Assembly: GCA_048173955.1 (NCBI GenBank)
Contig: DBEYOB010000169.1
Location: 1-11,393, forward strand
Length of the DNA: 11,393 bases
Origin: CAZUFB01 sp048173955
Lineage (GTDB): Bacteria > Actinomycetota > Coriobacteriia > Coriobacteriales > UMGS124
Direction of reading: 5' to 3'
Part shown: one piece after another, positions 1 through 7,551 of the stretch
How the letters are laid out: every line of letters starts with the position of its first letter
How positions within the stretch are numbered: position 1 is the first letter of the stretch
Program-made: the position numbers and the translations under genes
Notes under the pieces: generated by a model
What the model saw: only the letters and a program-made list of their open reading frames with translations
Told to the model about the DNA's origin: nothing
Databases searched by the model: none

Positions 1-1406
<1,406 letters not shown>

Positions 1407-1437
1407 AGCCACTCCTTCTTACCTGTCGGTTGCGTCG

Positions 1438-1482
1438 CGCACCGGTCCGTGCGGGTCGCCGCGGGCCGGCCGCCGGCGGCCG
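1438..1482. other. GC-rich palindromes in the valS leader
   Basis: Two dyads lie between the probable valS promoter and its start. One is a perfect 16-bp palindrome, CGGCCGCCGGCGGCCG, at 1467-1482. The other has 5-bp arms CGCAC/GTGCG (1438-1442 and 1449-1453) around a 6-nt loop. In valS mRNA both would fold strongly about 30-75 nt ahead of the start. No U-run follows, so neither is a simple terminator. They could be a leader structure or only a result of high GC. Confidence 0.4.
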
Positions 1483-1515
1483 TCGCGCCGTCCGGCCGCT
1501 TATTCACATCCCGCA

Positions 1516-1524
1516 AGTCTAGCA
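1516..1524 (-). promoter_or_regulatory. Candidate extended -10 promoter for valS
   Basis: On the minus strand TGC-TAGACT forms a TGn-extended -10 box, with TAGACT at 1521-1516. No convincing -35 hexamer lies 16-18 bp upstream. Transcription would start near 1508, giving a leader of about 100 nt. The same TAGACT hexamer, also with TGn, precedes tRNA-Leu in this window, which modestly supports it. Confidence 0.4.
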
Positions 1525-1582
1525 CGGCCCCTGTCGGAGCGGCTCGCGCCGATGGCCGTTACGCGAAACATGCAAGCGCGGG

Positions 1583-1611
1583 GCTTGGAGGCACCTCCCG
1601 TGTGGTATGAA
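1583..1611 (+). promoter_or_regulatory. Candidate promoter for the TVP38-like gene
   Basis: TGG-TATGAA at 1603-1611 resembles an extended -10. The sequence CTTGGAG just upstream gives a weak -35 match at a short spacing of 15-16 bp. The ATG at 1607 is embedded in this -10 box and has no ribosome-binding site. This supports placing the translation start downstream at GTG 1682, with a leader of about 65 nt. Confidence 0.4.
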
Positions 1612-1681
1612 AGGTCTGGTCGCGACCGCCGTGGCGGGGTTGTCGCGGCGTCGTTGCCCAAAGACGGGAGGGGGGGGGTCG

Positions 1682-2641
1682 GTGAAGGTGCGCTTTGCGA
1701 AGGACGTGCTATGCAACGCGGTCGAATCGCTGCGCGATGCCGCATCCGCCGGCATCGGGCGCGCGCGGCGCTTCTTCTCCGCCCTTCACCGCGGCGACCT
1801 CACGCGCAGGCAGCGCCGCGCCGCGGTCGTCGCGTCGTGCGCCCTGCTCGCCTGCCTTGCCTTCTGCGCCTTCATGGCCTGGCTCATCGCGTCCATCGCG
1901 CGCGACCCGTCTGGCTTCTCCGCGCTCGTCGAGAGCAACTTCGCCCTCGCCGCGGTCGCGTATGCGCTCGTCAACACCCTCCAGGTCTTTGCCGCCTTCA
2001 TCCCCGGCGAGCCGCTCGAACTCGTCGCGGGCTACCTCTTCGGAGCATGGGGCGGCCTGCTCGTGGTGAGCGCGGGTATCGCCTTGGGCGAGATCGTCGT
2101 GTTTGTCGCCGTGAAGCGCTTCGGTACCCGGCTCGTGAACATGCTCGTCCCTCAGAGCAAGCTCGACGAGCTCGCCTTCTTCCAAGACGCACGCAGGCTC
2201 AACGTCGTCACGTTCCTGCTGATGTTCATCCCGGGCACCCCGAAGGACATCGTGACCTACATCGTCGGCCTGACGCCGATGAACCTCCCCACCTGGGTGG
2301 CGATCAGCGTGCCCGCGCGCGTCCTCTCGATCCTCGCGTCGACGATCGCCGGCGCGCAGGCCGCGGGGAGCAACTGGGGGGCCGCCGCCCTCATCTTTGC
2401 GTTGACCTGCATCGTGTCCGTGTTCGGCATGGCCTACTACGTGGCGATCTCGCGCCAGGCGCGGCGCAGCGCGGCCATCGACCGCGTCGCGCGCCTGGAA
2501 TGGGAGCGCGGCGGCCGGCGCACGAACGACGCCCCCACGGCCGGTCCTTCATCGGGCACGCCGTCCGACAACACCGCGGCGACGCACCTGCGCGACCTCG
2601 CCTCGGCGCGGCAGGACGCCGGGGCGGCCTGCATCCGCTGA
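1682..2641 (+). CDS. TVP38/TMEM64 family (VTT domain, DedA-like) inner-membrane protein
   Basis: Multi-pass membrane protein of the SNARE-associated/VTT superfamily. Relatives include DedA proteins and lipid scramblases, but the substrate here cannot be read from sequence. Seen, numbered from GTG 1682: basic amphipathic N-terminus; TM1 about 47-72; first re-entrant motif FIPGEPLELVAGYLFG at 106-121; a hydrophobic stretch about 126-144; second motif FIPGTPKD at 182-189; two further hydrophobic stretches; and a soluble Arg/Ala-rich tail of about 60 residues. The paired FIPG motifs are typical of the TVP38 branch. Start: the frame extends to ATG 1607, but that ATG lacks a Shine-Dalgarno site and sits in a -10-like box. 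GTG 1682 follows GGGAGG (1666-1671) and a G9 run. The result is 319 aa. It is a single gene, divergent from valS and convergent with clpX. Family is confident, function is not. Confidence 0.88.
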   Translation: MKVRFAKDVLCNAVESLRDAASAGIGRARRFFSALHRGDLTRRQRRAAVVASCALLACLAFCAFMAWLIASIARDPSGFSALVESNFALAAVAYALVNTLQVFAAFIPGEPLELVAGYLFGAWGGLLVVSAGIALGEIVVFVAVKRFGTRLVNMLVPQSKLDELAFFQDARRLNVVTFLLMFIPGTPKDIVTYIVGLTPMNLPTWVAISVPARVLSILASTIAGAQAAGSNWGAAALIFALTCIVSVFGMAYYVAISRQARRSAAIDRVARLEWERGGRRTNDAPTAGPSSGTPSDNTAATHLRDLASARQDAGAACIR

Positions 2642-2720
2642 TCGCCGCCCCGCCGACACAGGTGCCGCCCCTCCCGTGCCTTCCCCCCGATGGGCCGGGC
2701 GCAGACCCGCCCGCAACGCG

Positions 2721-2755
2721 AAACGGGCCCCGCGGACGTCGTCCGCAGGGCCCGT
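2721..2755 (-). terminator. Rho-independent terminator of the clpX operon
   Basis: A strong hairpin lies 50 nt past the clpX stop on the minus strand. The outer arms ACGGGCCC/GGGCCCGT (8 bp, 2723-2730 with 2748-2755) are followed by one C/A mismatch and inner arms GCGGAC/GTCCGC (2732-2737 with 2741-2746) around a 3-nt loop. The minus-strand product ends in TTTCG, a short U-run. No U-run follows on the plus strand, so it does not obviously serve the convergent TVP38-like gene. Confidence 0.72.
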
Positions 2756-2804
2756 CGGAAATCGGAAAAGCTCGGCTTGGCAGCGCCTTTGAGCGGCCGA
2801 CCGC

Positions 2805-4112
<1,308 letters not shown>

Positions 4113-4117
4113 GAAGC

Positions 4118-4756
4118 TTAGCCCTCAGACTTGGTGTCGCCGGCCAGCGTCGAACGGTCGACGATCACATGGTCGACAAGGCCGTATTCCATGGCCTCCT
4201 GGGCGGTCATGTAGTTGTCGCGCTCCGTGTCGCGCTCGATGCGGTCGATCGGCTGGCCGGTGTTCTCGGCGAGGATGCCGTTCAGCCGGTCGCGCGTCTT
4301 GCGCATGAAGTCGGCCACGATCTCGATCTCGGTCTGCTGGCCCTGGGCGCCGCCGCTCGGCTGGTGGATGAGCACCATCGAGTTGGGCAGCGCGTAGCGC
4401 TTGCCCTTGGCGCCGGCGGAAAGCAGGACCGCACCCATCGAGGCGCACTCGCCCAGGCAGATCGTCGACACGTCGCACTTGATGTAGTTCATCGTGTCGA
4501 GGATGGCAAGGCCGGCGGTAACCGACCCGCCCGGAGAGTTGATGTAGAGGGAGATGTCCTTCTCGGAATCCTGGCTCTCGAGGTGCAGCAGCTGTGCAAT
4601 GACGAGGTTCGCGCTGACGTCGGTGACCTCCTCGCCCAGAAAGACGATGCGGTCGTTGAGCAGGCGCGAATAGATGTCGTAGCTCCGCTCGCCGCGGGGC
4701 GACTGCTCGATGACTATGGGGACAAGTGAGGAGCTTGGAGTCATGTTCATTCCCAT
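4118..4756 (-). CDS. clpP: ATP-dependent Clp protease proteolytic subunit ClpP
   Basis: Cytoplasmic serine peptidase that forms the tetradecameric degradation chamber docked by ClpX. The protein is 212 aa, normal for the family. Seen: the processing-prone N-terminus; LYINSPGGSVTAGLAI oxyanion-region block at 70-85; nucleophile Ser106 in GECASMGAVLL; His131 in LIHQPSGG; and Asp180 in RDTERDNYM, completing the Ser-His-Asp triad. The N-terminus has Met at 1, 3 and 5. I chose ATG 4756 because GGAGG (4770-4766) is 9 nt upstream. ATG 4763 belongs to another frame and only overlaps. The gene lies 40 nt after tig and 5 nt before clpX, the usual order. Only this one clpP is in the window; a second paralogue elsewhere, common in actinobacteria, cannot be judged. 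Confidence 0.98.
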   Translation of the reverse strand: MGMNMTPSSSLVPIVIEQSPRGERSYDIYSRLLNDRIVFLGEEVTDVSANLVIAQLLHLESQDSEKDISLYINSPGGSVTAGLAILDTMNYIKCDVSTICLGECASMGAVLLSAGAKGKRYALPNSMVLIHQPSGGAQGQQTEIEIVADFMRKTRDRLNGILAENTGQPIDRIERDTERDNYMTAQEAMEYGLVDHVIVDRSTLAGDTKSEG

Positions 4757-4796
4757 GCGGCATTACCTCCAGAGGGCAGAAGGACGTGAAGCCGGC

Positions 4797-6206
4797 CTAC
4801 TCGGCCTGCTCCGCCTCTTCCTTGGAATCGGCCTTCTTGGTCGACTTGCGGGTGGTCTTCTTCTTGGGGGCCTCCTCGGCGGGCTTCTCCTCGCCCTCGG
4901 CGGCAGGCTCGGGCTCGTCGGAGATGGTCACCACGGCGCTCTCGAGCAGCCAGTCGATCGCCTTGTTGCGGCGGATTGAGACGCGGATGGCGGGCATGCG
5001 GCCCTCGGAGAGGAACTCGGCCTTGGCAGCCTCCCAGTCGGCCACGCCGGCCTTCTTGAACTCCTCGTCGATGTCCTCCTCGGTCGCCTCGAAGCCCATG
5101 TGGCGAACCAGGGCGTCGAGGGCGAGGGACTCGCGGGCGATGTCGTTGGCCTGCATCTGCAGGTCGGCCATGAACGCCTGCTGGGTCATGCCGTTGGCCA
5201 TCAGCCAGTTGTCAAGCGTGGTGCGGCGCGCGGCGAGCTGGTTCATGAAGTTCTGGCCGAGCTCGCTGAAGATGGTCTGGGTGTAGGCCGGGGTGGGCTC
5301 GCCCTCGAGGCGCTGGGCCAGCTTGCCGGTCACGCGGTTCTCCTTGAGCTGGGGAATCGCCTGCTTCTTCTGCTCGCCGATCTCCTTAGCAATGGCCTCG
5401 CGCATGGCAGCGATGTCGGCGAAGCCGAAGTTGTTCTTCGCGAACTCGTCGGTCAGCTCGGGGAGCTTGCGCTCGACGAGGCGGTTGAGGGTGACGTCGA
5501 TCTTGGCGACGACGGGCTCGGGGGCCTCCTCGCCCTCGGCGGGCGCGGGCTGGGGCATCTCGAAGGAGATCTCCTTCTGGTCGCCCGGCTTCATGCCGAC
5601 GAGGCCCTCGTCGAACGCCTCGGGCATGGAGCCCATGCCGAGCTTGTAGAGGCGGTTCTCGAAGTCGACCGAGTCGGCGTTCTCGATGCCCTTGCACTTG
5701 AGGTAGACCGAGTCGCCGGCCTCGACGGCGCGGCCCTCGATGTCCTCATACTTGCCGAAGTAGCCGCGGAACGTCTCGACCTGGGCGTCGATCTCGGCCT
5801 CGGTGGCCTCCTCGGAAGGCAGGGTGATCTCGACCGGGTCGAACGAGGTCAGCTCGAGCTCGGGACGGACGGTGTAGCGCACCTTGAAGGTGAAGTCCTT
5901 GCCGTCCTCGACGGGCTGGGCGTCGGGGAAGGACGGGTTGCCCACAGGAACGATGTCCTGCTGCTCGAGAATCTGCGGCTCGAGCGAGTTGACCAGCGTC
6001 TCGGTGGCCTGGGCCAGGACGGCGGTCTTGCCGATGTTGTTGTCGATGATGGGACGCGGGGCATGGCCGGGACGGAATCCCGGGAAGCGGTACTTCTTCG
6101 CGAGCTCCTTGTAGGTGTCCGCGACAGCCTTCTTCACGTCTTTTGCGTCTACCGTGACGGTGACCTCGACCACATTGTTCTCAAGACGCTCTGCCGATGT
6201 CTCCAA
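4797..6206 (-). CDS. tig: Trigger factor, ribosome-associated chaperone/PPIase (TTG start)
   Basis: Chaperone at the ribosome exit tunnel that shields nascent chains and carries a peptidyl-prolyl isomerase domain. The protein is 469 aa from TTG 6206. Seen: N-terminal ribosome-binding domain with signature GFRPGHAP at 43-50; FKBP-type PPIase domain about 155-245; alpha-helical C-terminal chaperone domain about 250-427; and a 42-residue low-complexity tail (428-469), Glu/Pro-rich and then Lys-rich, ending KEEAEQAE. The frame stays open upstream to ATG 6293, but that ATG lies inside the tRNA-Leu gene and the extra residues do not look like trigger factor. TTG 6206 has GGAGG (6215-6211) 4 nt upstream, and the family-like start METSAERLENNVVEVTV follows. 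No in-frame ATG precedes the signature motif. It is probably co-transcribed from the tRNA-Leu promoter. Confidence 0.95.
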   Translation of the reverse strand: METSAERLENNVVEVTVTVDAKDVKKAVADTYKELAKKYRFPGFRPGHAPRPIIDNNIGKTAVLAQATETLVNSLEPQILEQQDIVPVGNPSFPDAQPVEDGKDFTFKVRYTVRPELELTSFDPVEITLPSEEATEAEIDAQVETFRGYFGKYEDIEGRAVEAGDSVYLKCKGIENADSVDFENRLYKLGMGSMPEAFDEGLVGMKPGDQKEISFEMPQPAPAEGEEAPEPVVAKIDVTLNRLVERKLPELTDEFAKNNFGFADIAAMREAIAKEIGEQKKQAIPQLKENRVTGKLAQRLEGEPTPAYTQTIFSELGQNFMNQLAARRTTLDNWLMANGMTQQAFMADLQMQANDIARESLALDALVRHMGFEATEEDIDEEFKKAGVADWEAAKAEFLSEGRMPAIRVSIRRNKAIDWLLESAVVTISDEPEPAAEGEEKPAEEAPKKKTTRKSTKKADSKEEAEQAE

Positions 6207-6227
6207 CGTTCCTCCAACTTGAATCCA

Positions 6228-6244
6228 GGGCGCCGCGGGCGCCC
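6228..6244 (-). other. Hairpin between tRNA-Leu and tig
   Basis: A perfect 7-bp stem, GGGCGCC/GGCGCCC with a 3-nt loop, lies in the 45-nt spacer between the tRNA-Leu 3' end (6252) and the tig TTG start. On the minus strand it is followed by TGGATTC rather than a U-run, so it should not terminate efficiently. It would become the 5' end region of tig mRNA after tRNA processing and may protect it or modulate read-through. Confidence 0.5.
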
Positions 6245-6251
6245 AAACAGG

Positions 6252-6336
<85 letters not shown>

Positions 6337-6355
6337 TTTGGACAGTAACTGTGAC

Positions 6356-6364
6356 AGTCTACCA
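6356..6364 (-). promoter_or_regulatory. Candidate promoter for tRNA-Leu and tig-clpP-clpX
   Basis: On the minus strand TGG-TAGACT (6364-6356) is an extended -10 ending 19 nt before the tRNA 5' end, so transcription would start about 12-14 nt upstream of the tRNA. TTGCAC lies upstream at only 14 bp spacing, so the -35 is weak. An 11-nt palindrome ACAGT-A-ACTGT (6342-6352) overlaps the predicted start and could be an operator or chance. Confidence 0.5.
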
Positions 6365-6423
6365 AAAGACACGCCGTGCAACACCGGCGCATTCCGAGTT
6401 CTGCGACTTTTCATGTAGTGGGC

Positions 6424-6546
6424 ATGGAGGGCACGGTATGGAGGGCTTAGGGTCCGCGGGTCAAGGGGCAGCGGGGCATCGGGCGGCAGGGCACGGGGCG
6501 GCGGGGCGGAACAAGGGGCGGCGGGGCGGAACAAGGGGCGGGACCA
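6424..6546 (+). repeat. G-rich tandem repeats with G-quadruplex potential
   Basis: A purine-rich patch built of degenerate GGGGC-type units. It includes ATGGAGGGC twice with a 14-nt period (6424-6432, 6438-6446) and a perfect 20-nt tandem duplication, GGGGCGGCGGGGCGGAACAA (6495-6514 and 6515-6534), with a third partial copy. Runs of 3-4 G spaced by 4-5 nt at 6465-6491 satisfy the usual G3+N1-7 quadruplex pattern on the plus strand. It lies upstream of both divergent tRNA promoters. No convincing gene is seen in it. Confidence 0.7.
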
Positions 6547-6572
6547 AGACGCGAGCAGTTTCGACGCGACCC

Positions 6573-6640
6573 GAATCCTTACGCGAAAGGCTGGCGCGGA
6601 ATTTCCTGGCAAACCGTGCCAGTTTTTCGCGTAAGGATTT
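6573..6640 (+). repeat. Long intergenic inverted repeat / 27-bp hairpin
   Basis: Arms 6573-6599 and 6614-6640 pair over 27 bp without an unpaired base if G-U pairs are allowed (four: G6573, G6589, G6590, G6596), around a 14-nt loop AATTTCCTGGCAAA. The outer 15 nt of each arm (AATCCTTACGCGAAA) is a perfect Watson-Crick match. On the opposite strand the four wobbles become A/C mismatches, so the structure looks selected as plus-strand RNA. Only TTTCTG follows, so it is not a standard terminator. It may be a non-coding RNA, a palindromic REP/MITE-like element or a processing site. Confidence 0.7.
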
Positions 6641-6739
6641 CTGCGGTACATATGGAAGGCGTTTTTTGACCGACGGGCACCGCGGCCGCCGGCTCCGGGA
6701 AGATTTTGCGGGCTTGCAGTGTGAGGGCTGATATGATGC

Positions 6740-6767
6740 GCGACACATCGAGCACGTTGGCTATAAT
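6740..6767 (+). promoter_or_regulatory. Promoter for tRNA-Arg
   Basis: A perfect -10 consensus TATAAT (6762-6767) has GCGACA (6740-6745), a 4/6 match to TTGACA, 16 bp upstream. The predicted start near 6774 leaves a leader of about 16 nt before the tRNA 5' end, typical for a tRNA gene. Confidence 0.7.
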
Positions 6768-6789
6768 GGCGGCTGCGCCTATGGCAAAC

Positions 6790-6866
6790 GCCTCCATAGC
6801 TCAGCTGGATAGAGCAGGGGACTTCTAATCCCAAGGTCGCAGGTTCGAATCCTGCTGGGGGCGCCA
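6790..6866 (+). tRNA. tRNA-Arg (anticodon UCU), CCA encoded
   Basis: A 77-nt cloverleaf with encoded CCA (6864-6866). The acceptor GCCTCCA pairs with TGGGGGC with one G-T wobble; D stem GCTC/GAGC; anticodon loop CTTCTAA with TCT at 6824-6826; T arm GCAGG-TTCGAAT-CCTGC. The top pair of the anticodon stem is G6817/A6833, a mismatch at 27-43; the other four pairs are normal. It reads AGA, a rare codon in such GC-rich genomes. It stands alone with its own promoter and terminator. Confidence 0.97.
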
Positions 6867-6876
6867 TTGAACTTGC

Positions 6877-6907
6877 AGGTCGGACGGGCTATCTCATCTG
6901 ACCTTTT
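6877..6907 (+). terminator. Proximal terminator of tRNA-Arg
   Basis: Arms AGGTCGGA (6877-6884) and TCTGACCT (6897-6904) form an 8-bp stem with one G-T pair and a 12-nt loop. The T-run TTTT (6904-6907) overlaps the stem end. It begins 10 nt after the tRNA CCA, the expected place for a tRNA terminator. The loop is long, so efficiency is uncertain. Confidence 0.5.
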
Positions 6908-6959
6908 CCAATTATTTATTTTTATAGTTCCCACGAAAACCCGCTACTATGACACTCTG

Positions 6960-6986
6960 CGCGGCCTGGAAAGCCAGGCCGCGTTT
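6960..6986 (+). terminator. Strong distal hairpin terminator after tRNA-Arg
   Basis: A perfect 10-bp GC-rich stem, CGCGGCCTGG/CCAGGCCGCG (6960-6969 with 6974-6983), has a 4-nt loop AAAG and is followed by TTTC. It lies about 95 nt past tRNA-Arg and probably backs up the weaker proximal hairpin. The plus side carries the T-run; the minus side does not. Confidence 0.65.
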
Positions 6987-7154
6987 CGAGGCACCCACCA
7001 ACCGAGATCCGCCGCCGGTGGCGTCCCCGATTCATCGTACGGCGTCCATTGCACATTGCTGCACCTGAAAACCGCCGCATCCGTGCAAAAGTTTGTCGAG
7101 TGAACGGAGGAAAAAAGCCTCTGGGGGCCTATGTCGGCGCATAACTTTATGATT

Positions 7155-7189
7155 ACGAAAACGCAATATCTGAATTAGATTTTTTTCGT
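7155..7189. other. Nested dyad in AT-rich island
   Basis: Outer arms ACGAAAA (7155-7161) and TTTTCGT (7183-7189) enclose inner arms ATCT/AGAT (7168-7171, 7177-7180) around GAATT. The surrounding 60 nt is about 27% GC in a genome near 66%. Such AT-rich dyads in GC-rich DNA are often regulator-binding or silencer sites. No gene start is close enough to assign it, so its role is unknown. Confidence 0.4.
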
Positions 7190-7353
7190 TATAGGTCATC
7201 CGCAACAACACGGAAAACCGTTCAGTCGAGAGCGCTTTGCACGCATCGGGCGTTTTCCGGGTGCAGCGCACCCCGCCGCCCGCGCAGCGCACTCCCCTCA
7301 CCCGCAACCCGCATCCCGCCGCCCGCGCTTTCGACCGGGGGCCGCACCGCGTG

Positions 7354-7423
7354 AAACCTGTGGGGGTACCCAGTCTGACACCCGCAGGGTACTCAGCCAG
7401 AAACCTGCGGGGCGCCCGGCCCG
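7354..7423. repeat. Three-unit 23-24-nt repeat with alternating inverted cores
   Basis: Three adjacent related units lie at 7354-7377, 7378-7400 and 7401-7423. Unit 1 begins AAACCTGTGGG, unit 2 ACACCCGCAGGG, unit 3 AAACCTGCGGGG. The core of unit 2, CCCGCAGG (7381-7388), is the exact reverse complement of the core of unit 3, CCTGCGGG (7404-7411), across a 15-nt spacer. It pairs with the unit 1 core with one wobble. Unit 1 also contains the palindrome GGGTACCC. The family is unknown to me; it looks like a small dispersed intergenic repeat. Confidence 0.6.
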
Positions 7424-7467
7424 CAACGAGCCGGACGCCCATCTCAAGCAGGATAGACCGAACAGGC

Positions 7468-7521
7468 GGGCCAACTGCCGCAAGCGAGCCAACCGCCGCA
7501 GCCGGGCCAGCAGCCACGGCC
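7468..7521. repeat. Degenerate 18-nt tandem repeat, three copies
   Basis: Units GGGCCAACTGCCGCAAGC, GAGCCAACCGCCGCAGCC and GGGCCAGCAGCCACGGCC follow head to tail at 7468, 7486 and 7504. They lie just downstream of the flavoprotein stop codon. No function is evident; replication slippage in GC-rich non-coding DNA is the simplest reading. Confidence 0.5.
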
Positions 7522-7551
7522 GCAGGCAGCCCCGCCGTCGCGGACGCGGCG

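Larger units (their letters stand above)
6987..7551. other. Intergenic region without a convincing gene
   Basis: This 565-nt stretch separates the tRNA-Arg terminators from the convergent end of the flavoprotein gene. A 161-codon minus-strand frame crosses it but shows no ribosome site, no recognisable domain and repeat-derived composition. The region contains an AT-rich island (7141-7200, about 27% GC by count) with a nested dyad. It also contains an alternating repeat at 7354-7423 and a degenerate 18-nt repeat at 7468-7521. I see no clear terminator for the flavoprotein gene. AGCC/GGCT with a T6 run around 7111-7130 on the minus strand is too weak to call. Confidence 0.6.

Noticed and set aside
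1407..1606. T-box riboswitch ahead of valS
   Set aside because: I searched the leader by eye for the TGGNACCGCG antiterminator core and found none.
6465..6546. Minus-strand Pro/Ala-rich reading through the G-rich patch as a structural protein
   Set aside because: Repeat translation only; no start with a ribosome site and no homology.
6573..6640. Hairpin as a CRISPR repeat or attachment site
   Set aside because: Only one palindromic unit with no regularly spaced copies, spacers, integrase gene or duplicated tRNA 3' end.
7110..7131. Minus-strand terminator AGCC/GGCT followed by six T
   Set aside because: Only four base pairs with a bulge, and more than 400 nt from the flavoprotein stop codon.
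7032..7517. 161-codon minus-strand frame in the intergenic region
   Set aside because: N-terminal part is translated tandem repeats, there is no Shine-Dalgarno site and no known domain. The Lys/Asn-rich middle simply reflects the AT-rich island. A decayed gene is possible but not supported.
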